A DNA stretch of 64,000 nucleotides, taken from Streptomyces hygroscopicus subsp. hygroscopicus. Lineage in GTDB: Bacteria > Actinomycetota > Actinomycetes > Streptomycetales > Streptomycetaceae. Shown here in pieces: positions 43,633-52,701 of the stretch. A program made the translations under genes and the position numbers. The DNA is taken from positions 1-64,000 of the forward strand of contig NZ_BSSM01000002.1 in assembly GCF_030269125.1 (NCBI RefSeq). Direction: 5' to 3'. The first letter of the stretch is position 1; the number at the start of each line of letters is the position of its first letter. Under the pieces are notes generated by a model. That model was not told the origin of the DNA. It saw only the letters and a program-made list of their open reading frames with translations, and made no database searches.

Positions 43633-44355
43633 ATGACGGCGGACGGATGGACCCAGGTCGTACGGCATCACGTGGGGCTCGGCAGGCTGCTGCCGCTGGG
43701 CGGGCCGGGTGACGGCGCGTGGATCACGGAGGCGGCGGCCGGGGCGGTGCTGCGCCGCGCGGCGGGCGGGGTGCCCGGAGTGCGGCTCGGCGCGCTGCGG
43801 ATCGCCCTCGCCGATCCGGCGGAAGCGGCCGAGCCCGCCGTACCGGCCCCGCCGAGCGCGCTGCCGCCGGGGGCCCTGCGGCTGACGGCGGACTTCGCGG
43901 CGACTCCCGCCGAGCCCCTGCCGGCGGCCGCGGCGCGGCTCCGGCTCGCGCTCGCCACGGCGGCGGACGAGCGCCTCGGCCTCGCGGTGACGGCGGTGGA
44001 CCTGCGCGTGACCGATCTGCTGGAGGCGACCGGGACGGTGGCGGAGGTACGGCCCCCGCAGCCGCCGCCCGCCCGTGAGGTGACGGCCCCGGCCGGGGCC
44101 CGTGCCGCCGAGGCCGCCCTGTCCGTGCCGGGCGTCGCCCACCTGACCGGCCTGCACATCGAGACCCGCGCGGGCGGCACGGCCACGCTGACCCACCGCC
44201 ATGTGCGCGTGGAACTGGCCGCCACCGCGGCCCACCGGACCGCCGACGTGGCCCGGCGGGTCCGCGCGGCGGTCCGGGACGCGATGGCGGACGGGCCGAC
44301 GGTGGCGGTGCTGGTGACGGCGGTCGACGAGCAGGCCGCCGCCGGCCCGCCCTGA
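43633..44355 (+). CDS. Double Asp23-like protein (often named nucleopolyhedrovirus P10 family)
   Basis: A 240-residue soluble protein, Ala/Arg/Pro-rich. Two halves each resemble the Asp23 strand-helix pattern: WITEAAAGAVLRRAAGGVPGV...LTADFAATPAEPLPAAAARLR...LAVTAVDLRVTDL (about 30-140), and ARAAEAALSVPGV...HVRVELAATAAHRTADVARRVRAAV...VAVLVTAVD (about 155-235). Databases attach a viral P10 name to such streptomycete proteins, which I regard as misleading. A GGAGG site lies three bases before the ATG. Its stop abuts the stop of the convergent enoyl-CoA hydratase gene. Confidence 0.8.
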   Translation: MTADGWTQVVRHHVGLGRLLPLGGPGDGAWITEAAAGAVLRRAAGGVPGVRLGALRIALADPAEAAEPAVPAPPSALPPGALRLTADFAATPAEPLPAAAARLRLALATAADERLGLAVTAVDLRVTDLLEATGTVAEVRPPQPPPAREVTAPAGARAAEAALSVPGVAHLTGLHIETRAGGTATLTHRHVRVELAATAAHRTADVARRVRAAVRDAMADGPTVAVLVTAVDEQAAAGPP

Positions 44356-45159
44356 CTACTCGCCGAGCCCGGCGAGGTCCCGCAGACGCCGGGCCTGAGC
44401 GGCACGCTCGGCCGCGCGCTGCTCGTCGTACGTGCGGTCCACCGCACCCCTGAGCAGCGCCTTGGTCTCGACGACCGCGTCCCGCGGCGCCGCCACCAGC
44501 GCCGCGGCGAGGTCCCGCACCGCGCCGTCGAGTTCCTCGCCCGGCACCGCCAGGCTCGCGAGCCCCGACGCCACCGACTCCTGCGCGCCGACGAACCGCC
44601 CGGTCACGCAGATCTCCAGCGCGCGGGCGTACCCGACCAGACCGACCAGCGGGTGCGTGCCGGTCAGGTCGGGGACGAGGCCGAGGCTGGTCTCGCGCAT
44701 GGCGAACTGCACGTCGTCCGCGACGACCCGCAGGTCGCAGGCGAGCGCCAGCTGGAACCCGGCACCGATGGCATGTCCTTGAACGGCGGCGACGGACACG
44801 AGGTCATTGCGCCGCCACCAGGTGAATGCCTCCTGGTACTCGGCGATGGTCGCGTCGATCCCGGCGTCGTCACGGCGTGCGAGATCGATGAAGGTCGGCT
44901 CGCCCGGGATCCCCTCCGGGGTGAACATCTGCCGGTCCAGCCCCGCGGAGAAGGACTTGCCCTCGCCGCGCAGCACCACGACGCGGACGGAGCCCGGCAG
45001 CAGCCGGCCGGCCTCGGCGAGCGCCCGCCACAGAGCGGGGCTCTGTACGTTGCGCTTGGCCGGGTTCGTCAGCGTCACCGTGGCGAGCGCGTCGTCGACG
45101 GTGAGCCGTACGCCGTCCTTGTCGAGTACAGGAGCGAGGTCCTGGTCGGGCGTGGCCAT
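44356..45159 (-). CDS. Enoyl-CoA hydratase/isomerase family protein
   Basis: Encodes 267 residues of the crotonase fold. The oxyanion-hole segments KSFSAGLDRQMF and VAAVQGHAIGAGFQLALACDLRV, the RETSLGLVPDLTGTHPLVGLVG segment and a helical C terminus are present. The first catalytic Glu position appears as D/E within the RETSLGLVPD loop, so hydratase or isomerase activity is plausible but not certain. It acts on acyl-CoA in the cytosol. GTG or ATG start at 45159 has no close ribosome site but gives the family N terminus. It lies downstream of gbn in the same direction, with a terminator-like hairpin between them. Confidence 0.92.
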   Translation of the reverse strand: MATPDQDLAPVLDKDGVRLTVDDALATVTLTNPAKRNVQSPALWRALAEAGRLLPGSVRVVVLRGEGKSFSAGLDRQMFTPEGIPGEPTFIDLARRDDAGIDATIAEYQEAFTWWRRNDLVSVAAVQGHAIGAGFQLALACDLRVVADDVQFAMRETSLGLVPDLTGTHPLVGLVGYARALEICVTGRFVGAQESVASGLASLAVPGEELDGAVRDLAAALVAAPRDAVVETKALLRGAVDRTYDEQRAAERAAQARRLRDLAGLGE

Positions 45160-45213
45160 GGGTGCCTCCGATGGGTGCGGTCAGCGAAGCTGAGCTAAGT
45201 GACTGCACAGTAA

Positions 45214-45248
45214 CCACCCGGCCGGTCGGTTCGCCGACCGGGTGGCCA
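45214..45248 (-). terminator. Hairpin after gbn
   Basis: GGTCGG-TTCG-CCGACC with flanking CCACCCGG/GGGTGG arms forms a long, slightly bulged G+C stem 28 bp downstream of the gbn stop. It probably terminates gbn before the hydratase gene. Confidence 0.6.
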
Positions 45249-45275
45249 CCATCGAAGCCGAGGGGCCGCCCGGAG

Positions 45276-45497
45276 TCAGGACGAAGCGGCCTTCTTGCCC
45301 CGGGTCGCCCCGCCGCGCCCACGCAGCGTGACGCCCGACTCGCTGAGCATCCGGTGTACGAAGCCATACGAGCGGCCGGTCTCTTCGGCCAGTGCTCGGA
45401 TGCTCGCACCGGAGTCGTACTTCTTCTTCAGGTCTGCCGCGAGCTTGTCGCGCGCGGCGCCGGTCACCCGGCTGCCCTTCTTCAGAGTCTCGGCCAC
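45276..45497 (-). CDS. gbn: GATC-binding small nucleoid-associated protein
   Basis: A 73-residue basic protein. A short KKGSRVTGAARDKLAADLKKKY N region leads to a helix-turn-helix (SIRALAEETGRSYGFVHRMLSESG) and a basic tail (RGRGGATRGKK). It matches Gbn of S. coelicolor, a small nucleoid-associated protein that binds GATC-containing sites and affects development. GTG at 45497 is the start, with GAGGAGG upstream; this gives 73 residues. A dense GATC cluster lies upstream, consistent with autoregulation. The name is from family memory, not a search. Confidence 0.9.
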   Translation of the reverse strand: MAETLKKGSRVTGAARDKLAADLKKKYDSGASIRALAEETGRSYGFVHRMLSESGVTLRGRGGATRGKKAASS

Positions 45498-45832
45498 CCG
45501 TGCCTCCTCATGGGAAGTGCGCTCTGGTCCCCTCATGATCACCCCTCCGGGGCGTGATGGCCACCCATTCGGCAAGGTCGATGGGACATCGTTGTGACGA
45601 CAGGAGCGGATACTCACAAGCGGAATGCCGAATTTCACGGTCGGCTGTCGACGGGGCCGAACGGGTGGACCCGAGAAGTACCAGGTCAGGGACGCGCCAC
45701 GGCCGATCCCTTACTGGACAAGGGATCGGCCGGGAAATCGGTGTACGACACACCCTGATATGAGGAGATCTCACACAGATGATGGATCACGGCTCGGCCG
45801 AATGATCCATACGCAGTGGATCAGACTTTCGA
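45498..45832. promoter_or_regulatory. gbn upstream region with dense GATC cluster
   Basis: A 335-bp interval without a gene between gbn and the ABC-F gene. GATC occurs at 45537, 45705, 45724, 45767, 45785, 45804, 45819 and 45831, and at 45850 just inside the ABC-F gene. Chance expectation is well under one per 149 bp. Several spacings are 18-19 bp. A 12-bp inverted repeat (GGCCGATCCCTT, 45701-45712, with AAGGGATCGGCC, 45720-45731) has a GATC in each arm. It is likely a Gbn-binding autoregulatory region; the repeat may also terminate the ABC-F transcript. Confidence 0.75.
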
Positions 45833-47431
<1,599 letters not shown>

Positions 47432-47620
47432 GGACAGACTCCTGGGGCGTACAGAGGTTGGCGGGTGGGCGGCTGAGGACGTTCCCGCCGTCTAATGCGC
47501 GAGGAGAATGGCCATGGGAGAAGTCTAACGGGGCCGTGCAAGCGGTTTTCCCGCGTCCGTGTCCCGTCCGCATCCCCCGCCGGCGGGGCGGGGAGAACCT
47601 CCTCGGGAGGAGTGATCTGT

Positions 47621-48034
47621 ATGGCGGGAATGGGTGGGGGACGGCCGGGCATCTGCCCCACGCTGCTGTACGCGGACGCGCAGGCGGCGATCCGGCAGCT
47701 CACGGAGGGCCTCGGGTTCACCGAGCTGACGGTGTACGAGGCGGCCGACGGCAAGGTGCTGCACGCCGAGCTGGTCCAGGGCAACGGCGCGGTGATGATC
47801 GGCTCCAAGGGCCGCGGCGGGCCGTTCGACACGGCGATGGAGCACGCGGGGCCCGCCGGGGTCTACGTCGTGGTGGACGACGTGGACGCCCACCACCGGC
47901 GGGCCGTGGCGCACGGCGTGGAGATCCTCGTGCCCCCGACGGACCAGGACTACGGCGCACGGGACTATCTGGCCCGGGATGTCGAGGGCAACATCTGGAG
48001 CTTCGGGACGTACGCGCCGGAGATCGGCGTCTGA
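47621..48034 (+). CDS. VOC family (glyoxalase/bleomycin-resistance fold) protein
   Basis: A 137-residue protein made of the two beta-alpha-beta-beta-beta modules of the vicinal oxygen chelate fold: CPTLLYADAQAAIRQLTEGLGFTELTVYEAADGKVLHAEL and AGVYVVVDDVDAHHRRAVAHGVEIL...YLARDVEGNIWSFGTY. Such proteins bind metals or small hydrophobic molecules; the classical metal ligands are only partly visible, so an antibiotic-binding or isomerase role is speculative. ATG 47621 has GGGAGG about 10 bp upstream; GTG 47612 is an alternative. It ends 24 bp from the convergent hypothetical gene. Confidence 0.9.
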   Translation: MAGMGGGRPGICPTLLYADAQAAIRQLTEGLGFTELTVYEAADGKVLHAELVQGNGAVMIGSKGRGGPFDTAMEHAGPAGVYVVVDDVDAHHRRAVAHGVEILVPPTDQDYGARDYLARDVEGNIWSFGTYAPEIGV

Positions 48035-48058
48035 GGCGTCCCGAGGCTCCCCGGGGGC

Positions 48059-49477
48059 TCACCCGCCGGTGTGCACCTGGAACGCGGCCCGGCGCACGGC
48101 CTTGGCGAGAGCCGGGTCGGGGTGGGCGGCCGCGAGGGCGACCAGGACCTGCACGGTGCGCGGATGGCCGACCGCGCGGACCTCGTCGAGCAGCCGGGGC
48201 ACGGTGGGCTGCACGGCGGACTCCAGGTGCCGGACCAGCATCGGCGCCTCACCGTGGTCGGCGACGGCCGCCGCGGTGTCCACCCACAGCCAGGTGGCCT
48301 CCTCGCGGGTGAGGACCTCGTGGGCGTCCTCCGGGTCGAGGCCGTCGTGCTCGGCGAGCCACAGCAGGGCGTACGGCCGCAGCGTCGGCTCGTCCACCAC
48401 GGCGCGCACATCGGGCTCGGCGGGCGCGCCGACCACGCGCAGCGCCTCGAAGGCCAGCCCGCGCAGCAGGGCGTCCTCGCCGCGGGCGGCGTCGATCAGC
48501 TCGCTCACCGCGCTGCCGACGGTGCGGGCGGCGAGCCAGGCGCGGTACTCGGCGCGGGCCGCGTTGGGGCGCAGCTGGGCGCAGCCGCGCAGCATGTCCT
48601 CGGCGGACTGCTCGATGTTGCCGGCGGGGCTCTGCGCGGCCACGCAGATCTGCTCCAGCTTGACCCAGACCGCCCAGCTGCCCAGCGGGGTGAGGGTGGC
48701 CTGGCCGGCGTCGCAGGTCAGGGCGCCGACGCTGGCGAGGGCCTCCAGGGCCCAGTCGAGGAGCGGCGCGAGGGAGGCGGCCGGGGCGTCCGGGCTCCCG
48801 GCGGGCTCGGCGGCCTCGACGGGGGGCTCGGCGCCGGGCTCGTAGGTGACCTCGCAGCGTTCGGTGCGCAGCTCGATGACCCGCTGCTGGAGCAGGTCGA
48901 GCAGCTGTTCGACCGGGACGGGTCCGGCGGACAGCTGGAGGAAGGAGAGCACCTGCGGCATGGCGGAGACGGCCTCCGCGACGGCGGCCGGCTCGTGTCC
49001 CTCGGGTTCGGGGAGGGCGAGCGACCAGGCGTCGAAGAGGGCGACCCAGCCGCGCAGCACGGCGCTGTCGTCGCGGTCCCAGGCGCGCAGCCGCCAGCCG
49101 GGGCGCGCGCTGTCACCGTGCACCTCGACCAGTCCGGCGAGGCGCGCGGTGTCCCAGTCGGCGCGGACCTGGTCGGGGGCGAGTCCGAGGTCGGCGGCGG
49201 CGCGCTCGGCGGAGGCGGCGGAGAGGGTGGCCTTGCCGTCGGCGGTGGCGGCGTCACGGCCGGGGCCCAGGGCGTTGTCCGCCCAGCGGGCCACACGGAC
49301 CGCGCCGGCCAGCCCGGTGCGGGCCATTTTGGCCAGCTCGGCGGCGGCGGGGGTGCCCTCTGGCGGCCGGGGTGCGGGGCGGCGCGGGCGCCGCTGGTTC
49401 ACAGCTCTGGGGGCGGCGGCCAGGGGCCGAGGTCGGACGAGTCGGAGCCTGGAGTCGCGCGGGATACGGGACGTCAC
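48059..49477 (-). CDS. Conserved actinobacterial hypothetical protein
   Basis: A 472-residue cytosolic protein, Ala/Leu/Glu-rich and almost entirely helical. After a disordered Arg/Pro-rich N terminus (about 1-45) it has an HTH-like segment near 50-120 (AADLGLAPDQVRADWDTARLAGLVEVHG). From about 330 onward it has repeated paired helices resembling HEAT/ARM repeats (RGLAFEALRVVG, PYALLWLAEHDG, VQVLVALAAAHPD). Function is unknown; scaffold or nucleic-acid binding are plausible. GTG 49477 is the likely start, as upstream frame is not conserved-looking. It ends close to the convergent VOC gene. Confidence 0.8.
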   Translation of the reverse strand: MTSRIPRDSRLRLVRPRPLAAAPRAVNQRRPRRPAPRPPEGTPAAAELAKMARTGLAGAVRVARWADNALGPGRDAATADGKATLSAASAERAAADLGLAPDQVRADWDTARLAGLVEVHGDSARPGWRLRAWDRDDSAVLRGWVALFDAWSLALPEPEGHEPAAVAEAVSAMPQVLSFLQLSAGPVPVEQLLDLLQQRVIELRTERCEVTYEPGAEPPVEAAEPAGSPDAPAASLAPLLDWALEALASVGALTCDAGQATLTPLGSWAVWVKLEQICVAAQSPAGNIEQSAEDMLRGCAQLRPNAARAEYRAWLAARTVGSAVSELIDAARGEDALLRGLAFEALRVVGAPAEPDVRAVVDEPTLRPYALLWLAEHDGLDPEDAHEVLTREEATWLWVDTAAAVADHGEAPMLVRHLESAVQPTVPRLLDEVRAVGHPRTVQVLVALAAAHPDPALAKAVRRAAFQVHTGG

Positions 49478-49657
49478 AGGGGCAGTCTTCCGGTTGACGG
49501 TCCGAAAACCCAAACGGAATGTCACGGCGGGCGACGGGGCTGGCCAACGCACCGGGTTCCACGGGTGGTCGACAGGCGTGTTTCGGCCAACGGCACGGCC
49601 ACAAGCGGAACGCTCGCGCCCACCCGGGACGAGCCCTCGGCGCGCCGGCGTGCGCCG

Positions 49658-50785
49658 TCACATGAGCGGGGTCAGGAAACGCCGCAGCCGTTCCTCGTAC
49701 GCCGTGGGGTCGGGATTCCACATCGCCGCGTGCGGGGCGTTCTGCACGGTGTGCAGGGCGACGCGGTCGGGGCGGCGCGCGGCGAGCAGCCGGGAGAACT
49801 CCCAGGGTGCGACCCGGTCGCCGGGGCCGTGGATGATCAGGGCCGGCGCGGCGAGCCGCTCGGGGTCGGTGATCTCGGCGACCCGCTCGGCGTGCAGGCC
49901 GGCGCGGCCCTGGGCGGCCCGGACCGCGAGCGGCAGCAGCGGGGCGGGGGTGTGCCGGGCGCGGGCGAGGGCGCGCAGCGTGGCCTCCCAGCTGAGCACC
50001 GGCGAGTCGAGGACCAGCCCGGCGACGCGGTCGCGCACGGGCGAGCGCTCGGCGGCGCGCAGGGCCATGGTGGCGCCGGTGGACCAGCCGAGCAGGACGA
50101 CGCGGCGGGCGCCGTGGCGCACGGCGTAGCGGATCGCCGCGTCCACGTCGCGCCACTCGCACTCACCGAGGTGGTTCAGGCCGTCCGCGGGGCGCGGGGC
50201 ACCGAGGTCGCCCCGGTAGGCGAGGGCCAGAACCGGAAGGCGGCGCCCGTGCAGGAAGCCCATGACGTTCATGGCGTGCTCACGGGTGGTGCCCAGGCCG
50301 TGCACGGCGATCACCCAGGTGTCCCGGTCGCCGGGCACGAACCAGGCGGGCAGCGGGCCGAGTTCGCCGGGCACGTCCACGTCGGCGTGGTCGAGGCCGA
50401 GGGCGGCACGCGGGTCGCCGACGTGCAGGTTGGGCGTGAGCCACACGGAGTCGCCGGGCGCGAGCGTGCCGTGCGTCACGCGGTCCAGGCGCCGTACGAC
50501 CGTGTCGGCGGTGTGCCGGGCCGTCTCCAGCACGGGTCCCACGACCGCGTGCGTGCCGTCGCCCGCGAGGCCGTAGGTTCCGGGGCGCAGGGAGGCCAGG
50601 TCCCGGGTGAGGGCGATCTGTCCGGCCGCCGTGCCGTGCACGGTGAGGCGGGGCTCGGTGGGCAGCGGCCGGCCGCCGTTCGCCTTCAGCGCGACATCGC
50701 TGGCGAGCCGCCCGGCGGCCACGGATGCCATCCCGGCGGCCACGACGGCGGTGACCGCGGCGGCGGTCGCTGTGAGGGGGCGCAC
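49658..50785 (-). CDS. Alpha/beta hydrolase with N-terminal signal anchor
   Basis: Encodes 375 residues. An N-terminal hydrophobic segment (LTATAAAVTAVVAAGMASVAAG) anchors or exports the protein. The hydrolase domain has the VIAVHGLGTTREH oxyanion region, a nucleophile elbow GWSTGA (Ser), a catalytic Asp in IHGPGDRVAP and His in NAPHAAMW. The ~150-residue N-terminal extension includes a lipase-like SLRPGTYGLAGDGTHAVVG stretch. It is probably an esterase or lipase acting at the cell surface. GTG 50785 is the start; the longer frame to 50911 is unlikely. Confidence 0.9.
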   Translation of the reverse strand: MRPLTATAAAVTAVVAAGMASVAAGRLASDVALKANGGRPLPTEPRLTVHGTAAGQIALTRDLASLRPGTYGLAGDGTHAVVGPVLETARHTADTVVRRLDRVTHGTLAPGDSVWLTPNLHVGDPRAALGLDHADVDVPGELGPLPAWFVPGDRDTWVIAVHGLGTTREHAMNVMGFLHGRRLPVLALAYRGDLGAPRPADGLNHLGECEWRDVDAAIRYAVRHGARRVVLLGWSTGATMALRAAERSPVRDRVAGLVLDSPVLSWEATLRALARARHTPAPLLPLAVRAAQGRAGLHAERVAEITDPERLAAPALIIHGPGDRVAPWEFSRLLAARRPDRVALHTVQNAPHAAMWNPDPTAYEERLRRFLTPLM

Positions 50786-50914
50786 GGGACCAGTGTCACG
50801 GGGCGCCGGGCGCCGGGCCAGTGGAGAGGCTGAGGGGGGTGACGGGGACGGAAGCCTGGACGAAGGACGCGGGGAAGGAGCCAGATCGCGGATCCGGGAG
50901 CGGTGTGGCACGGG

Positions 50915-51595
50915 TCACCTCCGTTGGCCGTATCCCTTCAGGCGTTCCCCGACCTCGGCGAGTTGTGCCTCCGTCAGCAGAGAAGGGGTCAGGTTCGGGA
51001 CGGAGGAGGCGGTCAGCCACAGGCGGCACATCCACTCCAGCTGGGCGGTGCGGTCGTAGGCCTGGTCGAGGGTGGCGCCGTAGGTGAGGGTGCCGTGGTT
51101 CTGCAGGAGGCATCCGGAGCGGCCGGCCAGGGCACGGAGCATGTGCTCGGCCAGTTCGTCGGTGCCGTAGGCGGCGTACGGCGCGACGCGGACGGGTCCG
51201 CCGAGGGCGGCGGCCATGTAGTGGACCAGCGGCAGCTCGGGCACCAGCGTGGAGACCGCGGTGGCGTGCACGGCGTGCGTGTGGACGATCGCGCGGGCGT
51301 CGGTGGTGCGGTAGACGGCGAGGTGCATGGGCAGCTCGCTGGTCGGCACCAGGGTGCCGAGCACCTGGCGGCCGGTGAGGTCGACGCCGGTGATGTCGTC
51401 CGGGGTCAGCCGGTCGTAGGGCACGCCCGACGGGGTGACCAGCACCACGTCGCCGACGCGCGCGGAGACGTTCCCGGAGGTGCCGACGACCAGCCCGTCG
51501 GCGACGCTCCGCCGCGCCGTCGCGACCAACGCCGTCCACTGTTCCGCCGCTTCCTCGCGCACTTCTCCACCCGTCTCCCGCAGCTCCGAGGTCAT
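50915..51595 (-). CDS. Class II aldolase/adducin family protein
   Basis: A 226-residue zinc aldolase of the L-fuculose/L-ribulose-phosphate type: TSGNVSARVGDVVLVTPSGVPYDRL, then HTHAVHATAVS with two metal histidines, LPLVHYM, and CLLQNHGTLTYG with the third. Catalytic Glu lies in SELPMHLAV. It should cleave or epimerise a sugar phosphate; the exact sugar is not readable. No sugar-utilisation operon is adjacent. ATG 51595 gives the family start. Confidence 0.93.
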   Translation of the reverse strand: MTSELRETGGEVREEAAEQWTALVATARRSVADGLVVGTSGNVSARVGDVVLVTPSGVPYDRLTPDDITGVDLTGRQVLGTLVPTSELPMHLAVYRTTDARAIVHTHAVHATAVSTLVPELPLVHYMAAALGGPVRVAPYAAYGTDELAEHMLRALAGRSGCLLQNHGTLTYGATLDQAYDRTAQLEWMCRLWLTASSVPNLTPSLLTEAQLAEVGERLKGYGQRR

Positions 51596-51791
51596 GCCCG
51601 CGATCCTGCCAGCGCCCGGTACACCACGCGGCTCCCCGCCGCACTTCCGTCCGACTTCCCGCGCCCCCAAAAGGGTGCATATCGCGACAAACAGCATAAA
51701 TCTGCGCCGATTCGGTGATCGCCGGCCCTTGAATGAGCCCTCCTTGCCCGCGAGGCGACCTGGTCGTCCGTCATCCCCGGGGAGTTGGCAC

Positions 51792-52547
51792 ATGGCCCGT
51801 GACCGCACCCACCTCCGCCGCCGCGCCGGTGCCCTCGCGGCGACCACCGCGACGCTCCTCCTCACCTGCGCCGCCACCGCCTGGGCCGGCCCCCCGGACC
51901 GGGCCGGGAGCCGGCCCCGGGGGCACGACGTGTCGTCCCATCAGAAGAGCGTGGACTGGCCGACCGCCCAGGCCGGCGGGGCGCGCTTCGTCTACGTCAA
52001 GGCGAGCGAGTCCACGAGCTACCGCAACCCCTACTTCCACCAGCAGTACGACGGGGCGCGCGACGCCGGACTGATCCGCGGCGCCTACCACTTCGCGCTG
52101 CCGGACGAGTCCTCCGGCGCGCAGCAGGCCAGGTACTTCGTCGCGCACGGCGGGGACTGGCGGGCCGACGGCTGGACCCTGCCGCCCGCGCTGGACATCG
52201 AGTACAACCCGTACAGCGCGAAGCACAAGTGCTACGGGCTGAGCAAGAAGCGCATGACGGACTGGATCTGGTCCTTCAGCGACGAGATGCTGCGCGAGAC
52301 CGGCCGCCGTCCCGTGATCTACACCACGGCCCAGTGGTGGCGGCTGTGCACCGGCGACAGCCACGCCTTCGCCTCCCGCCACCCCCTGTGGGTCGCCCGC
52401 CACGGCACGTCGGGACCGGGGACGCTGCCGGGCGGCTGGCAGTACTGGACCTTCTGGCAGTACGCCACGTCCGGCCGGCTGCCGGGTGACCAGAATCTCT
52501 TCAACGGCAGCTCCAGCGGGCTGCGGGCCCTCGCGGCGGGCTGGTAG
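51792..52547 (+). CDS. Secreted GH25 lysozyme (muramidase)
   Basis: Encodes 251 residues. A signal peptide (Arg-rich N region, core AGALAATTATLLLTCAATAWA, cleavage after AWA) precedes a GH25 barrel. The barrel has DVSSHQ (first catalytic Asp), VKASES, the central catalytic DIEYNP (Asp-x-Glu), and a C-terminal YWTFWQYATSG. It hydrolyses the beta-1,4 bond of peptidoglycan outside the cell. The two cysteines (KCYG and LCTG) may form a disulfide. ATG 51792 follows GGGGAG closely. It is divergent from the aldolase gene. Confidence 0.95.
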   Translation: MARDRTHLRRRAGALAATTATLLLTCAATAWAGPPDRAGSRPRGHDVSSHQKSVDWPTAQAGGARFVYVKASESTSYRNPYFHQQYDGARDAGLIRGAYHFALPDESSGAQQARYFVAHGGDWRADGWTLPPALDIEYNPYSAKHKCYGLSKKRMTDWIWSFSDEMLRETGRRPVIYTTAQWWRLCTGDSHAFASRHPLWVARHGTSGPGTLPGGWQYWTFWQYATSGRLPGDQNLFNGSSSGLRALAAGW

Positions 52548-52632
52548 CCCAAGGGGCGCCTGGGCGCGTCCGGCCCCAAGGGGGGAAGCGGAGGCCCGCA
52601 CGCCCGTTGCGGACACCCCCACGCCCGTCTCA

Positions 52633-52673
52633 GTTCATCTTCCGTTCACCCAGGTTGCCTACGTTCATCCGGA
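52633..52673 (+). promoter_or_regulatory. PHO box (PhoP-binding direct repeats)
   Basis: Two exactly adjacent 11-bp units, GTTCATCTTCC (52633-52643) and GTTCACCCAGG (52644-52654), are followed by a third GTTCATCC (52663-52670). They match the Streptomyces PHO-box direct-repeat pattern (GTTCACC-like every 11 bp). They lie 30-70 bp upstream of the phosphate transporter gene and so should mediate PhoP control under phosphate limitation. Confidence 0.8.
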
Positions 52674-52701
52674 CAACGACCTCGAACGATTGCCTGGGTA
52701 A

